DNA of 64,000 nt from Diphasiastrum complanatum (GCA_029204225.1 CM055098.1:55436282-55500281); one strand, 5' to 3'. Shown: positions 12,276 through 23,046, numbered from the stretch's first letter. Notes: generated from the letters alone by a model not told the origin. Program-made: numbers and translations.

Positions 12276-13556
12276 TGATGGGGCAAGGGAGATAGGAAGA
12301 ATGAGAATGGAGAAGAGAGCAGGAATATTGCAGAACAACTCTCCCATTTTAATCGGATGCTAGGTGCAAAAATAGTCTAGTAGATAGCCTAGCTAAAGAT
12401 AATCACAGCCTTATGCGGTCCGATTGCCCAACAAAATCTTAAAAATTAACTCATACTCTAAAACAAGAGTACAGTCCAATGAAGAGATTAGTGATGGTTT
12501 GTGTGTGGTACTACTGAAATCAGATTCAATGTGAAGTATAGTTCTGAAATAAATGGAAGAGTAGTACGATATCGCGAGTTTCTCAAGCGTCAAAGATGGC
12601 CTTCCTCTGATCAGAATCTGAGTAGTCTTAGACGTCTGTGTTTTGATCAGAGTGAGTAAACAAGCGCGATCAAACAACAATTAAAGTACATTCAATCACA
12701 ACATGCATTGATCTATGTTGTACAAAAATAAAAGTAAGCTGTTGCTATATTACACTGAAGCACAATACAAATAGCAATTACAACAAAAAATTGACGACAT
12801 GATTGGGAGGCTCAAATAATGTATTTCATGGACGGAGCAACCAATAATTTGTGCTTGGACGATCTATTTATAGATTTCATCCGTGTATTAATTACATTGA
12901 ATGCTTGTCACCTAATTAGGAAAACCGTTGTACTTGGAAGTATATGGCTTTTGTGACAACTGTATATAGTGTATACGATCAACAAATCAGTATCGTTGAC
13001 GCAGACGAGGACGTCACAAAAATCTCTCACTCCACAAAGTACGGGAAGTGGCTGGGAATGTTCCTCGTTCATTGGAGACGACCTTCGGGATTTTTCTCTC
13101 TCTTCGCAATTTTCGCAAAAAGCCGAAGATGCCCTAAAAAAGACGATAGTCTTTAAAATAGTTTAACTCATGAAAATAGATGAACTTCAGGAATTTTCTC
13201 TCTCTTCGCATTTTTCGTGAAGAGCCGAAGGTGTGTTAAAAACAGTTAAACTTTTGAACTATGCAAGTTTTTGCATTTTGGGAAAATGCGAAAAAGCCGA
13301 AGCTGTTGAAAACATAATGTATTTCTGCAGACTTGTTCTAATGCAAGTTTTGTGGAAGTCCTTGAAGATGGCCAAGTCTTCAATGACTTCAAGTTATTAA
13401 ACTTAGCATCTGAATTTTGAAATAATGACAGGATTGGTTACCCTTTGCTGGAGATCAGCCGGAAGCCCATTGTAGATGTTCTTCAAATAAATTGGTTGTC
13501 TAAGTTTGTGATTCCTGCAGGTATCAGATGAGCAACTACGGGCTTAATTTCCAACA
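12276..13556 (-). repeat. 5' LTR of the Copia element
   Basis: Pairs with 6909-8181. Read on the minus strand it begins TGTTGGAAATTAAGCCC at 13556 and ends next to the primer-binding site. It holds the same CTTCGG...CCGAAG modules at about 13080-13300. Confidence 0.9.
12864..12873 (-). promoter_or_regulatory. TATA box of the 5' LTR promoter
   Basis: The minus strand reads CTATAAATAG inside the 5' LTR, oriented to transcribe the element. The same box is conserved in the 3' LTR at 7388-7397. Confidence 0.7.
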
Positions 13557-13623
13557 ATGTACAAGATGCCATTCTTTAATCTGAGAATGTCCATGATCTC
13601 CCCAAGAGTTTTCCCTCCCTCGC
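13557..13623 (+). repeat. Right copy of 67-bp direct repeat flanking the Copia element
   Basis: Partner of 6842-6908. It starts at the base after the LTR terminus CCAACA. Confidence 0.8.
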
Positions 13624-15370
13624 GTTTCTTTTTTCCTTGTGAGACAAAATTTCAAATGAAATGCCAAGTTAACATCCATGATTACCCATCTTCAATGTAC
13701 ATGGATGGTCAAGTAAATTTTACACCTTGAATATGTCTTGACAATGGACATGTGTCAAAGTTAACTCTATTGGCTTTTTGTACAATCTTCCTCATCCAAT
13801 TCATCACCACATAGTGATGCTGTAAACAAGTAACCTTCCTCAACACAATACTTGTTGTTCATCCTTTGTCTTTTATGCCATTTGCTTGTGATACCTATTT
13901 GCAAATTCGGCTACCTATTCACAATAATGGCAATACTACTTTGCTTCAATCTTTCATAATGCATTCACTTTGTTTGCTCCATTTGTCTTACATTAGCAAG
14001 AGACCATATCTCCTTAGCCCCCTCATCCAAAGGTAATTTGACTTCAGGGTGGTTTCACATGGAAGAGGCTGCCCATTTCAAAACATGCACTTATCTTCCA
14101 ATTTGAAAGCCCAGGTCCTTTTATGTCATATCATGTAAAACCTCCTTTCATTTGGAGGCAAAAGCATTTATGTTTTTTTATTGGAGGGGAGAGAGAAAGG
14201 GCCTGTCAATTACCCCCCCAAATACTCCAAGATACCTCAAGTCTTTTCCTGGTATCTTGAGTTACCCCAGGTTGGCACCTTTTATGCCACCTAGGGGCAA
14301 CTCTCACCCCTCCTGAAATGAGGGGAAGGCCTCTTGGAGTGGCTCACCAATCAAGGTAGAGTAACTGGGTCTTTTGGACTTAACTCTCATTCTGTGTGAA
14401 ACCTAGCAATTTCATCCTCTTTAATGAAGAGCGTTGTGTATCACTCTCCAACTTTTCATGACACATCTGTTCCTTCATCACTCTTGCTCCAACCGAATCT
14501 AAATCCGTATCCTCCCTTGTCATGGTAGGCAGTTCAGCTCAGTGCATACGTAATCCTCCTATGCTAAAAGTGTCCTATGCTAAAAGTGTTCCTATGGGGT
14601 TTATTGTATTTCCACCAGCTAGTACAAGTAAATAGATGTTTTGCCCCCTTGTTGGTGGGCACTAAAACATAGTTTCCCATCCGCCAAGCCTTCACCACCA
14701 TTGGATTAGAATGTGCTCCTCAGTACCATCTCAACCAAGCGTCCACCATCATTGGACTAGGTTGTGCTCATCAATGCCATCTTAGTAGCACATAGAAATA
14801 TGGTACTCCCTTTTCAGTCTCTAGTTCTTCATTTTCTTGCCCTTGAACCATCTCTTCATTCTACCAAGTATTACTCCAGGATATGGCTCTCTCATAAAAT
14901 ACTGATGGCTGGTAAGAACAACTTTGTCTTCACTCAACTACACATGGATAGATATGGGCAAGCAGCGAAGGCAAAAAGAATAGATCAATCCAGATTGAGA
15001 TTTCGACACCTCTGGCATCAGCTTAATTCTCCGAATTGTGGGAATAGATAGCATTCCACTCTCACTCTAACAGCATCCTCAGCTCAGCGCTTTCCATCAA
15101 ATACCGAAGTTGAATTTTCAGGCCGAAAGTGTAGCTGTAGCAGCACCCAATCTAATCTGTTGAAATTTGAGAGTCACACAACAGTCTCGCACGGTGTTGG
15201 CTGTTGGGTTCTCTGAATGCAGATTTGATTTATAGACAGAACGAGAAGGAAGCTTAACCGCATGCATAAATTAGCATCAATCGTTGCAGCAATGTTACTG
15301 TCTTCACAGCAATTTCTCTTTCCGTTTAGACTATTCAAGAACATTAGCATTTACAATTTTATTCACAGAT
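13624..15370. other. No gene recognised; one local duplication
   Basis: Unassigned DNA. A unit of about 40 bp around ATTGGATTAGAATGTGCTC at 14693-14731 recurs with changes at 14743-14782. A short tandem CCTATGCTAAAAGTG lies near 14560. An open frame at 14764-15051 has no recognisable motif. Confidence 0.4.
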
Positions 15371-15442
15371 GCGTTTGTAGTCCAACGGTTAGGATAATTG
15401 CCTTCCAAGCAATAGACCCGGGTTCGACTCCCGGCAGACGCA
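15371..15442 (+). tRNA. trnG-UCC: tRNA-Gly (anticodon UCC)
   Basis: Seen: 72 nt forming a cloverleaf. Acceptor arm GCGTTTG pairs with CAGACGC, with one G-U pair. The D arm contains TAGTCCAACGGTTAGGAT (A box). The anticodon stem-loop is TTGCC-TTCCAAG, with anticodon TCC at 15404-15406. The T arm CCGGGTTCGACTCCCGG is a perfect stem with a B box. Discriminator base A; no encoded CCA, as in eukaryotic nuclear tRNA genes. It resembles plant nuclear tRNA-Gly(UCC) almost throughout. A run of five T at 15492-15496 can end RNA polymerase III transcription. It looks functional. Confidence 0.95.
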
Positions 15443-15491
15443 TTGCATTCAGAACGAAAATTGATTAAACTCTTGATTGTCCTTTGAAGCG

Positions 15492-15496
15492 TTTTT
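15492..15496 (+). terminator. RNA polymerase III terminator for tRNA-Gly
   Basis: TTTTT, the first run of at least four T downstream of the tRNA gene, about 50 bp past its 3' end. Confidence 0.6.
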
Positions 15497-16132
15497 GGTC
15501 GCAATTTTGGCAATGAAAATTGTGAATCTTTTCAATGTCTTGCTCCTAAAAGTTTTGGTCGCTAGGTGGTTGTCGTCCCTTATCAACAAGGAGGCAATTA
15601 TGCTTGGCATTGTTCGTTGATCCCCTTGTGTCCTAGGCACCCTCATATGCTGCCCGATACCTGCATGCACCGGAGATTTTGAGACCAGGAAAATTTGGGA
15701 CCTAGTGTAATGTCACGTGGCATCTAAAAAATTATCTCATAAGTTTCTGGAATACGTAGCCATTGCTGCATATATTATGAAACAACCACATTGCATGATG
15801 ATGTTGTGCTCGCAAAAAAAGCGTCCCACGTGCGCTCGAGAAGTTTTGGACACGAAAAAAACCTGACCCATGACATTTTGGGACCCGTGTGCTTACGTGT
15901 GCCTGGGACTCGCGAGCCAGTGCTACTAGAAATCTTGGGGCCCACAAAAATTTGTCGGGACCCCAAATTTCTTTGGGAAGGTTGCCTCACTTGCCCAAAA
16001 ATTATAGTTGGGCAAGGTTGGGGCAGGTGGTGCCACATGTCGCACAAGCACGGGAGCGGGAGTTACTTTCCCTCCCGTGCCAATAAGCAACTTCGATCGA
16101 GGACCTTGTGCTAGGTTTTAACACAAGCATTA

Positions 16133-16263
16133 AATGCCAGTGACACCCAGGTGCCCATCCAAGGATGTAGGTGAAATGTGAGAATCTCACTCAGAGTCTC
16201 TCAATGCCATTGACACCTAGGTGCCCATCCAAGGATGCAGGTGAAATGATAGAATCTCACTCG
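16133..16263 (+). repeat. Tandem duplication, period 70 bp, two copies
   Basis: The unit containing GGTGCCCATCCAAGGATG starts at 16133 and again at 16203, with a handful of differences. Confidence 0.9.
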
Positions 16264-17063
16264 ACTAATGATTTTTAATCATTCAAAATATCATTTGAAG
16301 ATTCATAAAGACTAACTTTTAACATGAAGCTACACCTAGCTCAGATCCCTCGGGCTTCATAGCATGTCAACTACCAACTATATAACATCAAGGATGTTCC
16401 TAATCCTTAGTATTTTCCAAGTGATGCAAAAGCCCTCCTACTATGTCCAATCAAATTTCGATCTTATAGGCGCAATTTTTTTTTTTCACTATCATGTATT
16501 TTTTATGTTGGGATGAGCATTGAAATGAGTTTTTATCTTCTTCTTTTAGTTCTTCTAAAATGCAATCTTTGTTTTTTTTACTTTCAACAAATTGAAGTGT
16601 GATGCCCAGGACTAAGCTTCTTTTGTTTTTTGAATGGTGAATGAGAGAACTTCATTTTAAATTGTGTAACTGGCACTCAAGTGTGAAATCACCCTTGGGA
16701 GTTACCCATTCACCCGGGAAGTGCGTGATGCACTTCCCTGGTGAACTGGTGACCCTTTTTGTCCAGCAGCTAAATTTTAATTCTTTTGCAGACCCGTTCA
16801 CCCTAGCAACCACATGTACTTCCATTTGACACTACATAACTCTCACCTCCCTCCGATCTAACCAAGTCCTGACGTTGCTCAGTCGTGCCTCCTTCCCTCT
16901 GTTTCGACCAAATAATGACCTCACCTTCACTCCTGACAAAGCTCTACAATGTAGAATGTCCTGATTTTTTGAATGCGTTTCATGCAAAACTTTACAAAGT
17001 GGAACGCCAATTTTTGTTAACAGTAGAAAAGCAATGAATTGTTGCGGCTATATCCTCCTGCAC

Positions 17064-17155
17064 CAGTTCTAGTGCGCGAATCATTTAAAGACATGAACCT
17101 CGCAACACGTAGTTCTAGTGCGCGAATCATTTAAAGACATGAACCTCGCAACACG
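17064..17155 (+). repeat. Exact tandem duplication, period 47 bp
   Basis: The unit beginning AGTTCTAGTGCGCGAATC starts at 17064 and 17111. The two copies look identical, so the event is recent. Confidence 0.95.
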
Positions 17156-17837
17156 ATCTTCAAGCTCAAGAAAAGCGTTACCTGGACCTCCTCGCAACAC
17201 GAGCTCTTCTGCACCACGATCTCTTCAGTAGATGCGAGCGTACGCGTGTGTCTCAGCAACGAGATAGAAAGGCTGCTCTGTCTCAGTGTCTCGGCAAGTC
17301 AGCACTCCCAGCAGCAAGACAGAAATTGTGTTGTGAGCGTTAGCACTTATCACCTGCAGCGGATGAGTATGACGACATAATGGGGGTAGGGGCGTTCCGT
17401 TAGGGAAGGAGCGAAGGAGCAGGAGGCTCAGGCAACTGCGACTCTATCAGGTTTATGAGCGAAGGATGTGTGTGTGGATTCGGGCAGGGAAGATGGCGTG
17501 CAAGGTTTGGGTTTGTGGAGTACGCAGTTTGTAGGTTGTTGGAGGTGTGGTTTGAGGTTTGGAGAGGGCGAGTACGGCTGAGTGATGTAGTTCTTTGCAA
17601 GCAGGTTGTTGAGTGCGTTTGTTGGAGGTCTGTTTGCTTGCAAGATCAGTTGTAGGTCTTAAAGATTGTGTGCAGGTTGTGTGGAAGTTGGTTGCACGTA
17701 CTATGGTATGTTGTTGTCAGAGAAGGGAAGTAAGTGCGAGTGGACATCGTTGGTGGTTAGTGTAGGACTTGGATTTGGAAGAAGTGTAAATATCTTTGTT
17801 CAAGAATGTGGTAGAGAGTTTGTATGGCCATTCTTCT

Positions 17838-18040
17838 CCATTTGCCATGATTAAGCCATTTCCAAGAAGAGCGGCCCCTCATTTCTGTTGTAAAGCTGAT
17901 TTGCAAAAGTGGCCAGTCTTAGTATACGTAGCGAGAATTTTCCTGATTATTTCTGGTTCTGTGACTGTAATTCTGGGTTCAATCCCCCACCAGAATACCA
18001 ACTGTTTTTCTGCATTGAAGAATGTATTAACATTAAACTC
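17838..18040 (+). repeat. Dispersed direct repeat, copy 1
   Basis: Shares long blocks with 19662-19835, including CTCCATTTGCCATGATTAAG, GATTATTTCTGGTTCTGTGA and GGGTTCAATCCCCCACCA. Read on the plus strand both copies can code for similar peptides (AMIKPFPRR, then IISGSVTV, then LGSIPH). I recognise neither a protein nor a transposon family. Confidence 0.8.
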
Positions 18041-18099
18041 TGATTAATCGTTGATCCAGATCAATGCACCTCCATCATGATGCACGTGATAACGTCATC

Positions 18100-18480
18100 A
18101 TGACTCCATCACGCTGCATGTGATAAGGATCAGAGCACAGTACTAATTGCTATCTCTTTCTTTTCTCGTTCCTGACACAGCTTCTTGTATATGTATCAAT
18201 GATTCTTTTCTGTGCCACCCTCAACTGGGAGGTGCTTCTCATTTGAGCTGCCGTCGCAGCAGCACAGAGCAAGCCCATCCTCCAACGCCTCCAAGCACTA
18301 CAGTGTGCTCTCCAGCTGAGCAACCAAACCTGCTATCGATGCCCGAAGACCCCACCAGCACCTCTACTTGGGTTGCATTGATTCTCAATTCCTCCTCGAT
18401 GAAGAGAACTGCCCCGCTCATCACTTCACAGCCTTCAGCCATTCAAATTAGCAATAAATATTATGGATAATCCAAAAATC
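18100..18480. other. Unassigned open frames, GC-rich
   Basis: A plus-strand frame (18147-18470) and a minus-strand frame (18442-18239) overlap. The minus one reads GCEVMSGAVLFIEEELRINA and onward with no stop for 67 codons. Given the neighbouring captured exons it could be another host gene fragment, but I cannot name it. Confidence 0.3.
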
Positions 18481-18559
18481 AACGATACATATATCCTAGT
18501 ACACATAATATAAAAGTCGAAAAGATGTTATGATGATGTAGAAGTTGATGATAAACATG

Positions 18560-18762
18560 GGCCAGTGTAAATGATAAAAAATTCGACAAGATGCTTCAGC
18601 GTAGTTGGGTGGGTAGAAGTTTGTAGCCGTGATGAGGATGGAGGGAGATCCTGGGAGGCACCATTGAGGATCTTCAGTGCCCTGTAGTTGGAAACAAGCT
18701 TCGCAGGAGACAACATTATTGACCAACGCAGTGCCAAGGGCAACTGTGTTTGTGCCATATCG
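18560..18762 (-). pseudogene. Alpha-expansin fragment (pseudogene)
   Basis: Seen on the minus strand: RYGTNTVALGTALVNN, CEACFQLQG, EDPQWCLPGS, ILITATNFYPPN, then a decayed stretch ending HWPMF. This matches the alpha-expansin core (YGTNTAALSTALFNNG, C-x2-C, DPKWCLPGS, VTATNFCPPN, then PHFDL..PMF). Known: expansins are secreted proteins of about 250 residues that loosen plant cell walls; this is part of their first, GH45-like domain. Only about 65 residues remain. The signal peptide, the HATFYG motif region and the C-terminal cellulose-binding domain are missing. It directly abuts P450 exon 3, reading in the same direction. Broken and not functional. Confidence 0.85.
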
Positions 18763-19661
18763 GGTGCTACTGAAATCTGAAACTTCCAATCTTGAGTTTA
18801 CTCAGAAAACCCAGCAAGTCATTTCCATGTGAAGCATCTACCGTAGTGCCAATGGATCGATGACGCGCGTCTCCACGCTCGTTTACTGATTCTGGTATGG
18901 GCTTCTTCAAAGTGGGAACTTTTCGATTTGTGGGAGTCGGAAGAAAGCTGCAGCACCAGTTACGTTGAGATTATGCAGTTAGAATCCCGTAGGAAATCTG
19001 TCAATTTTGAAAATTTTTGCACTTGCAGCTGGAAAATCTACAAAAGGGAGATTACAATAAACGAGAAGCTTAACGATTGTATTGCTTTTTAGCTAGTGAC
19101 GACAATGACCACCGATATAGCAATTACGAGATCTTGTATACCTGGATTATAGTGAGTACTAGAAGTCAACAGTAAGCCACAGCACGAAGGGTTCAAGTCG
19201 AAGTTACCTGCTTCCAGGAAGCCACAGAAAGCGATTGGACTGTGCAAAAACCTTCTGAAGCTATCGTAATAAATGAAAAACTGTTCTCCCTTGATTGTAA
19301 CTACTCCCAAATGAAGTTCCAGCAATCACGTCAACTGCTACAATGGCGCACTGCTCATACACGTCAATCTCCGCAGTTTCTCCTCCATTTGATCTGATTA
19401 ACGCATCCCAATGTTCTGCGATTTGATTCATACTTTATATTTAACAAGAAGGTACCATTCCCTGTAACTCAACGTCAGCATCAAATTACTTTGAAAATAA
19501 AAAACCTGACTGTTCCTAATCAACTGAAGAATCATTATAGTCTACCATCACTGCCAACAGACATCGTTCTACAAACTCAGAATTAATTACCGGCTCTGTG
19601 CAAACCTTTAACTTCTCAACCTAAAAAGCACGACTAACGATACGTCTTTTGTGTGCTCAGG

Positions 19662-19835
19662 CTTCTCCATTTGCCATGATTAAGCCATTTCCAAGAAGAG
19701 AGATCCCTCCTTTCTGTTGTAAAGGTGAATTGCCAAAGTGGTCAGCGTTAATAGCGAGAATTCAAATGATTATTTCTGGTTCTGTGACTGTAAATCTGGG
19801 TTCAATCCCCCACCACTGCATTGAAGAATGTAATA
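19662..19835 (+). repeat. Dispersed direct repeat, copy 2
   Basis: Partner of 17838-18040. It lies in what would be the P450 exon 1-2 intron, so it may be an insertion there. Confidence 0.8.
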
Positions 19836-19932
19836 ACTTCAGGCTTCGACTAATTGCTGCTGCAGATCAAAGCCTGTGCTTTTAGCAGCACAGAAATGAG
19901 TGAGTGTTATCGTATCTTTCAACCCATTCGCA

Positions 19933-20016
19933 GTATTAACCACAGACTCTGACCATAATGTATGGTCTCCAATAGTATTAACCACAGACTTTGACCATAA
20001 TGTATGGTCTCCAATT
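19933..20016 (+). repeat. Tandem duplication, period 42 bp, at the end of P450 exon 1
   Basis: Two nearly identical 42-bp units (start GTATTAACCACAGACT at 19933 and 19975). On the minus strand each reads IGDHTLWS, so 14 residues are doubled in frame. Confidence 0.9.
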
Positions 20017-20225
20017 TCCATGTCTACTGTAGCCACCTTAGTCTTTATCTTCGCAATCTCATGCATGTTGCCAACCACGAAGTTTGGATGAGTTCTCGCC
20101 AATCCCTGCTTCATCAACAATCTCCTCATGAGTGTTAGCTTCCACCAGTATTGACCCACAACCATGACGAATTTGCTCCATGCTTGCAAAATTACAGAAC
20201 AAAGTACTACTACCAGCGCAAGTAC

Positions 20226-21195
20226 GAGGCATTAGAGTCTCGTCATTATTTGTGCTTTGTAACTTCTGATTAAACTAGCACTTGAAGGGAGCAAGTAATT
20301 GTGTGAGGATTTGACACCTACTTGTATAGGCTAAAGATCAAAGGAATCGGATGATAGTTGAGTTGGTTAAGGACTGAGATGGCGTGACGAGCACTTTTGC
20401 GGTGTTGCCTTGCTACACAAAGTAGCTTTGGTCGATGTTCCACAAAGTAGAGAGAAATTATGTGGTCTCTTCTTAATTTCATTGGAAATATTATCCACCA
20501 GACACTCTGCCGTCAATAGTTGGAATGCACTATCTTACTTCACAAAAAACACGAGAGGGAGAGAGAGAGTCAGAGGTATGAGTGAGGCGAGTCATTTTCG
20601 TACCCATTTTATGAGTGATTTCCACATGCTTATGAAATAGACACTAACTACGATTCTACATATATGTCCTGGACATAATGTTACGCATTTACTGTGTTTG
20701 AATGTGAAAATGGTTTATGTAGTGATCAATTGAGGGCTTACAATGTCATAGAAGTAGTTTTTGAGATGTAACCTGTGTTACCATCTTAGACTTGGTCATT
20801 TACAAGTACATTGATTTCGGGTTATTTGAGCATCCTTGTTTCTTGCCCTGCTCCAGTTCTAGATTTTGATGTTCTAAATTACAGCACATCATATGCGTGT
20901 TTGTTAAAACAACCATTGCCTTTATTTTGTGTTATACGAAAATTATGGTTTGATAAAGTTCCATGTGCGTGTTTCTAAACTATCGCTAATATGGTTTTGT
21001 ATTTGTTCATAGAGGTTTGGCTGAGTTTTGGCACTGTTTTAGTGTTCGCTGATGATCTCATGTATCGTTCACATTCAATGTATTAGGCAATTTCAAATTT
21101 GTCATGATCGTTTGTAACTTTTGCTTGTTCCATATTTGTATTTTGGGTTTATCATTGCAGGTTCTAGTTTCATTACCATAACAGTTGAAGAAGAA
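20226..21195. other. No gene recognised; possible 5' region of the Helentron-like element
   Basis: AT-rich, no coding motif. A T-rich tract ending ATCATTGCAG at about 21161 looks like a splice acceptor in front of the exon that starts the RPA-like gene, so part of this stretch may be 5' untranslated sequence or intron. Confidence 0.4.
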
Positions 21196-23046
21196 ATGGA
21201 ATACCAAAGTGATGAGCAGACGACGTTGACAGATGCAGGTATTTTATATGCACAATCGCGCATCTATTCAATACTATCCTTGAGGGATTTATGATCTACT
21301 AATTGATATTTGACAATTTCAATATTCCATCTTGCAATTATTCATTGCGAACAATATTCAATAATACAAACACGCGCAATGGCGCATCTATTCAATACTT
21401 TCCTTGAGGGATTTGTCAGTTGCCAATTGATACTTGACAATTCCAATTTGCAATTACGTATTGGGATCACTTTCTGTTATTTCGATATTTTAATTTGCAA
21501 TAACCTACTGGGATCACTTTCTGTTATGACTAATAAAAGCAAGTCCTGATTTTGACTTCCTTAAAGTTAGTTGCATAATGTATTTTCTAATACTGTTTTA
21601 TTGCTTCTACTATTTATTGCTTAATTAGTAATGTTTCCTTTCATGTAACAGAATTACACATGTCAAAAAGGCCTCGAACTGACATTTTAGCTGTAAATGA
21701 TGTTTGCCCAATTTGGACGAATTGTGTCTTTGAAGGGATTATTCTGTCTAGGTATGGCAACTACGATCGTGGGAACAAAAAACCAGGACAAACATGGACA
21801 TATCTCAGGTGTGACATGACTGACCGAGTTGGCATGTCGACAGTGACAACTATGATGCCCGGTTCTGTTGCAGATAAACATGCAGCAAAAGTTCAAATTG
21901 GATCGTATTTACGCTTTGAGAACTTTGCCATTGTCCTAAAAACTGATTACAATTACGGCGATGCCAAATACATACTGCGTATAGAACACAACTCTATTGT
22001 GACACAAATCCAACCGTTTGATGTCATTGCGAATTTCATGCCTACTGACAAGATTCGAAGCCTTCGAATGTGGAAAAAAGGTACTGACAAACGAGAAAAG
22101 GCAAATTACTGCACATTTGCAATAGCGGTTGGCCAGGCGGAAGGCTTCCAAATGGAAAGATATGATATACAAGTTGCAGATGGCAAAACGACAAATGACA
22201 TTCAAAAGGTTAGTTGTTAATCTCATTAAAGTTCCTATAATAAGTTTTTGTATTTCCCACAAATTTTGCTGTTTGGATTTCCTGTTCTTAAAGCATGCAC
22301 ATGGATTTGGTAAGTTTCATTTTGGGAAGCAACTCGTGCTCAATATTTTAAACTAGAAAAAGTTTTCCGACAAGGTCGTCCAGTTATCACAATGCTAAAA
22401 AATGTTCAAGGCACACTCAAGAATGGGTTGATTCGACTTACTGTGCAACCTTATACCATTTTTGCGGCAATCCATGATTTGGCATTTCAAAAGCTTTTGT
22501 TGGATGTCCAAGAATTCCATGTCGCTCAAGCTGTAGCTGTTGGAATGGAGGTGTACTTGAAAAACTTTCCTGTGTTACAATTTTACATTTATGTTTTATG
22601 TGTTTCCTTGCATGTGTTATTGTTTTATGTTACATGCTTTAAATGTATAAACTTGAAACAAATGTTGGAAAATGTATGCATGTAGGTATTCGGAACATTG
22701 AAAATTACAAATATAAATGGTCCACCGATCGACTTTGTCTGTTCAATTTGCCAATCCAAGAAGATCACTAGAAAATCATTCACAACATGTTTTTGCCGTA
22801 CATGTGACAGTATCACATTGTTGAAAAAAGTGGGTGTGCTTACGGCAGAAATTGAAGATGACAATGGCGGTGAATATTTATGATGAATGGGTCCAAACAA
22901 TATTGGGCCTAACTGAAACATTGCTAATAGCATATGAAAAAGACCCAATCTCCATTCGTGGGAAAATGGTGGCTGTTGACACAAAAGCAAAATACCAACT
23001 TGATGGTCAAAACAATCTTATTGGAGTGGATATGCCTTGCACACGG
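21196..23046 (+). CDS. RPA70-like single-strand-binding protein of a Helitron-type element
   Basis: Seen: Met at 21196 opens a short exon (MEYQSDEQTTLTDA) that ends at a GT donor (21239). The acceptor at 21650-21651 restores the same frame into the main exon (21652-22208): PRTDILAVNDVCPIWTNCVF, WTYLRCDMTDRVGM and YLRFENFAIVLKTDYNYGDA, an OB-fold of the RPA1 N-terminal/DBD-A type. After a GTTAGT donor, further exon-like blocks follow: VFRQGRPVITMLKNVQGTLK (about 22359) and, after a TGTAG acceptor (22686), FGTLKITNINGPPIDFVCSI with a zinc ribbon C-x2-C...C-x-C-x2-C near 22740-22810, as in RPA-C. Known: plant Helitrons often carry such a gene, thought to bind single-stranded DNA during transposition. 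The middle junction is out of phase and a stop follows GGEYL, so it is probably broken. Confidence 0.75.
21258..21470 (+). repeat. Direct repeat, period 124 bp, in the first intron of the RPA-like gene
   Basis: The unit GCGCATCTATTCAATACT (21258) recurs at 21382, followed in both copies by TCCTTGAGGGATTT and by ATTTGACAAT or ACTTGACAAT blocks. Confidence 0.8.

Larger units (their letters stand above)
6909..13556 (-). mobile_element. Nearly complete Ty1/copia retrotransposon, broken and old
   Basis: Seen on the minus strand, in element order: an LTR (12276-13556); a primer-binding site (12261-12272, TGGTATCAGAGC read on the minus strand); a gag region (12347-11558) with the UBN2-type motif KFNGSNFYIWKLKLRMML and a CCHC-like knuckle near 11450; a protease region near 11300; pre-integrase WHSRFGHVN and integrase (SDLCGPM, ITFIDNYSRW) from about 11257 to 9700; reverse transcriptase (AFLNGNVKEELY, DLKHAARAWF, IALYVDDAF) from 9566 to 9009; an RNase H end (GKSKHIEIQYHFIREKV, VADIFTKAL) at 8431-8195; a polypurine tract beside the second LTR; and that LTR (6909-8181). 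All parts of a Copia element are present. It is broken by many changes, and its two LTRs differ at many positions, which implies an old insertion. Confidence 0.93.
15500..17837. other. No gene recognised; two tandem duplications
   Basis: Several open frames of 60-107 codons overlap on both strands at 15730-16190 and 17400-17850. They show no motifs and look like chance frames in GC-richer DNA. The tandem duplications at 16133-16263 and 17064-17155 are listed separately. Confidence 0.4.
18770..20225 (-). pseudogene. Cytochrome P450 (CYP72 clan) partial gene with introns
   Basis: Seen on the minus strand, three exon-like segments. Exon 1 (about 20225-20020): a hydrophobic anchor LALVVVLCSVILQAW, then YWWKLTLMRRLLMKQGLART and NFVVGNMHEIAKIK, the WW-x-P-xR-ix-x-x-x-KQGi...GN pattern of the CYP72 clan. 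Exon 2 (from 19431 or earlier to 19208): AEHWDALIRSNGG, AEIDVYEQCAIVAVDVIAGT, SFGSSYNQGRTVFHLLR, and an end close to LPGS. Exon 3 (18947-18780): SFLPTPTNRKVPTLKKPIPE and GNDLLGFLSK. The exon 2-3 intron (19207-18948) has a clean GTAAC donor and a TGCTGCAG acceptor. The heme-binding half (FxxGxRxCxG) is absent: exon 3 runs straight into the expansin fragment. Stops interrupt exon 2 and precede exon 1. Known: these enzymes are ER-anchored monooxygenases acting on hormones and terpenoids. This copy is dead. Confidence 0.8.

Noticed and set aside
15730-16190. Overlapping open frames of 60-107 codons on both strands
   Set aside because: GC-richer DNA with few stops; frames overlap on both strands and none has a recognisable motif.
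17980-18000. GGGTTCAATCCCCCACCA as a tRNA or SINE B box
   Set aside because: No A box at a suitable distance and no cloverleaf; kept only as an unexplained repeat.
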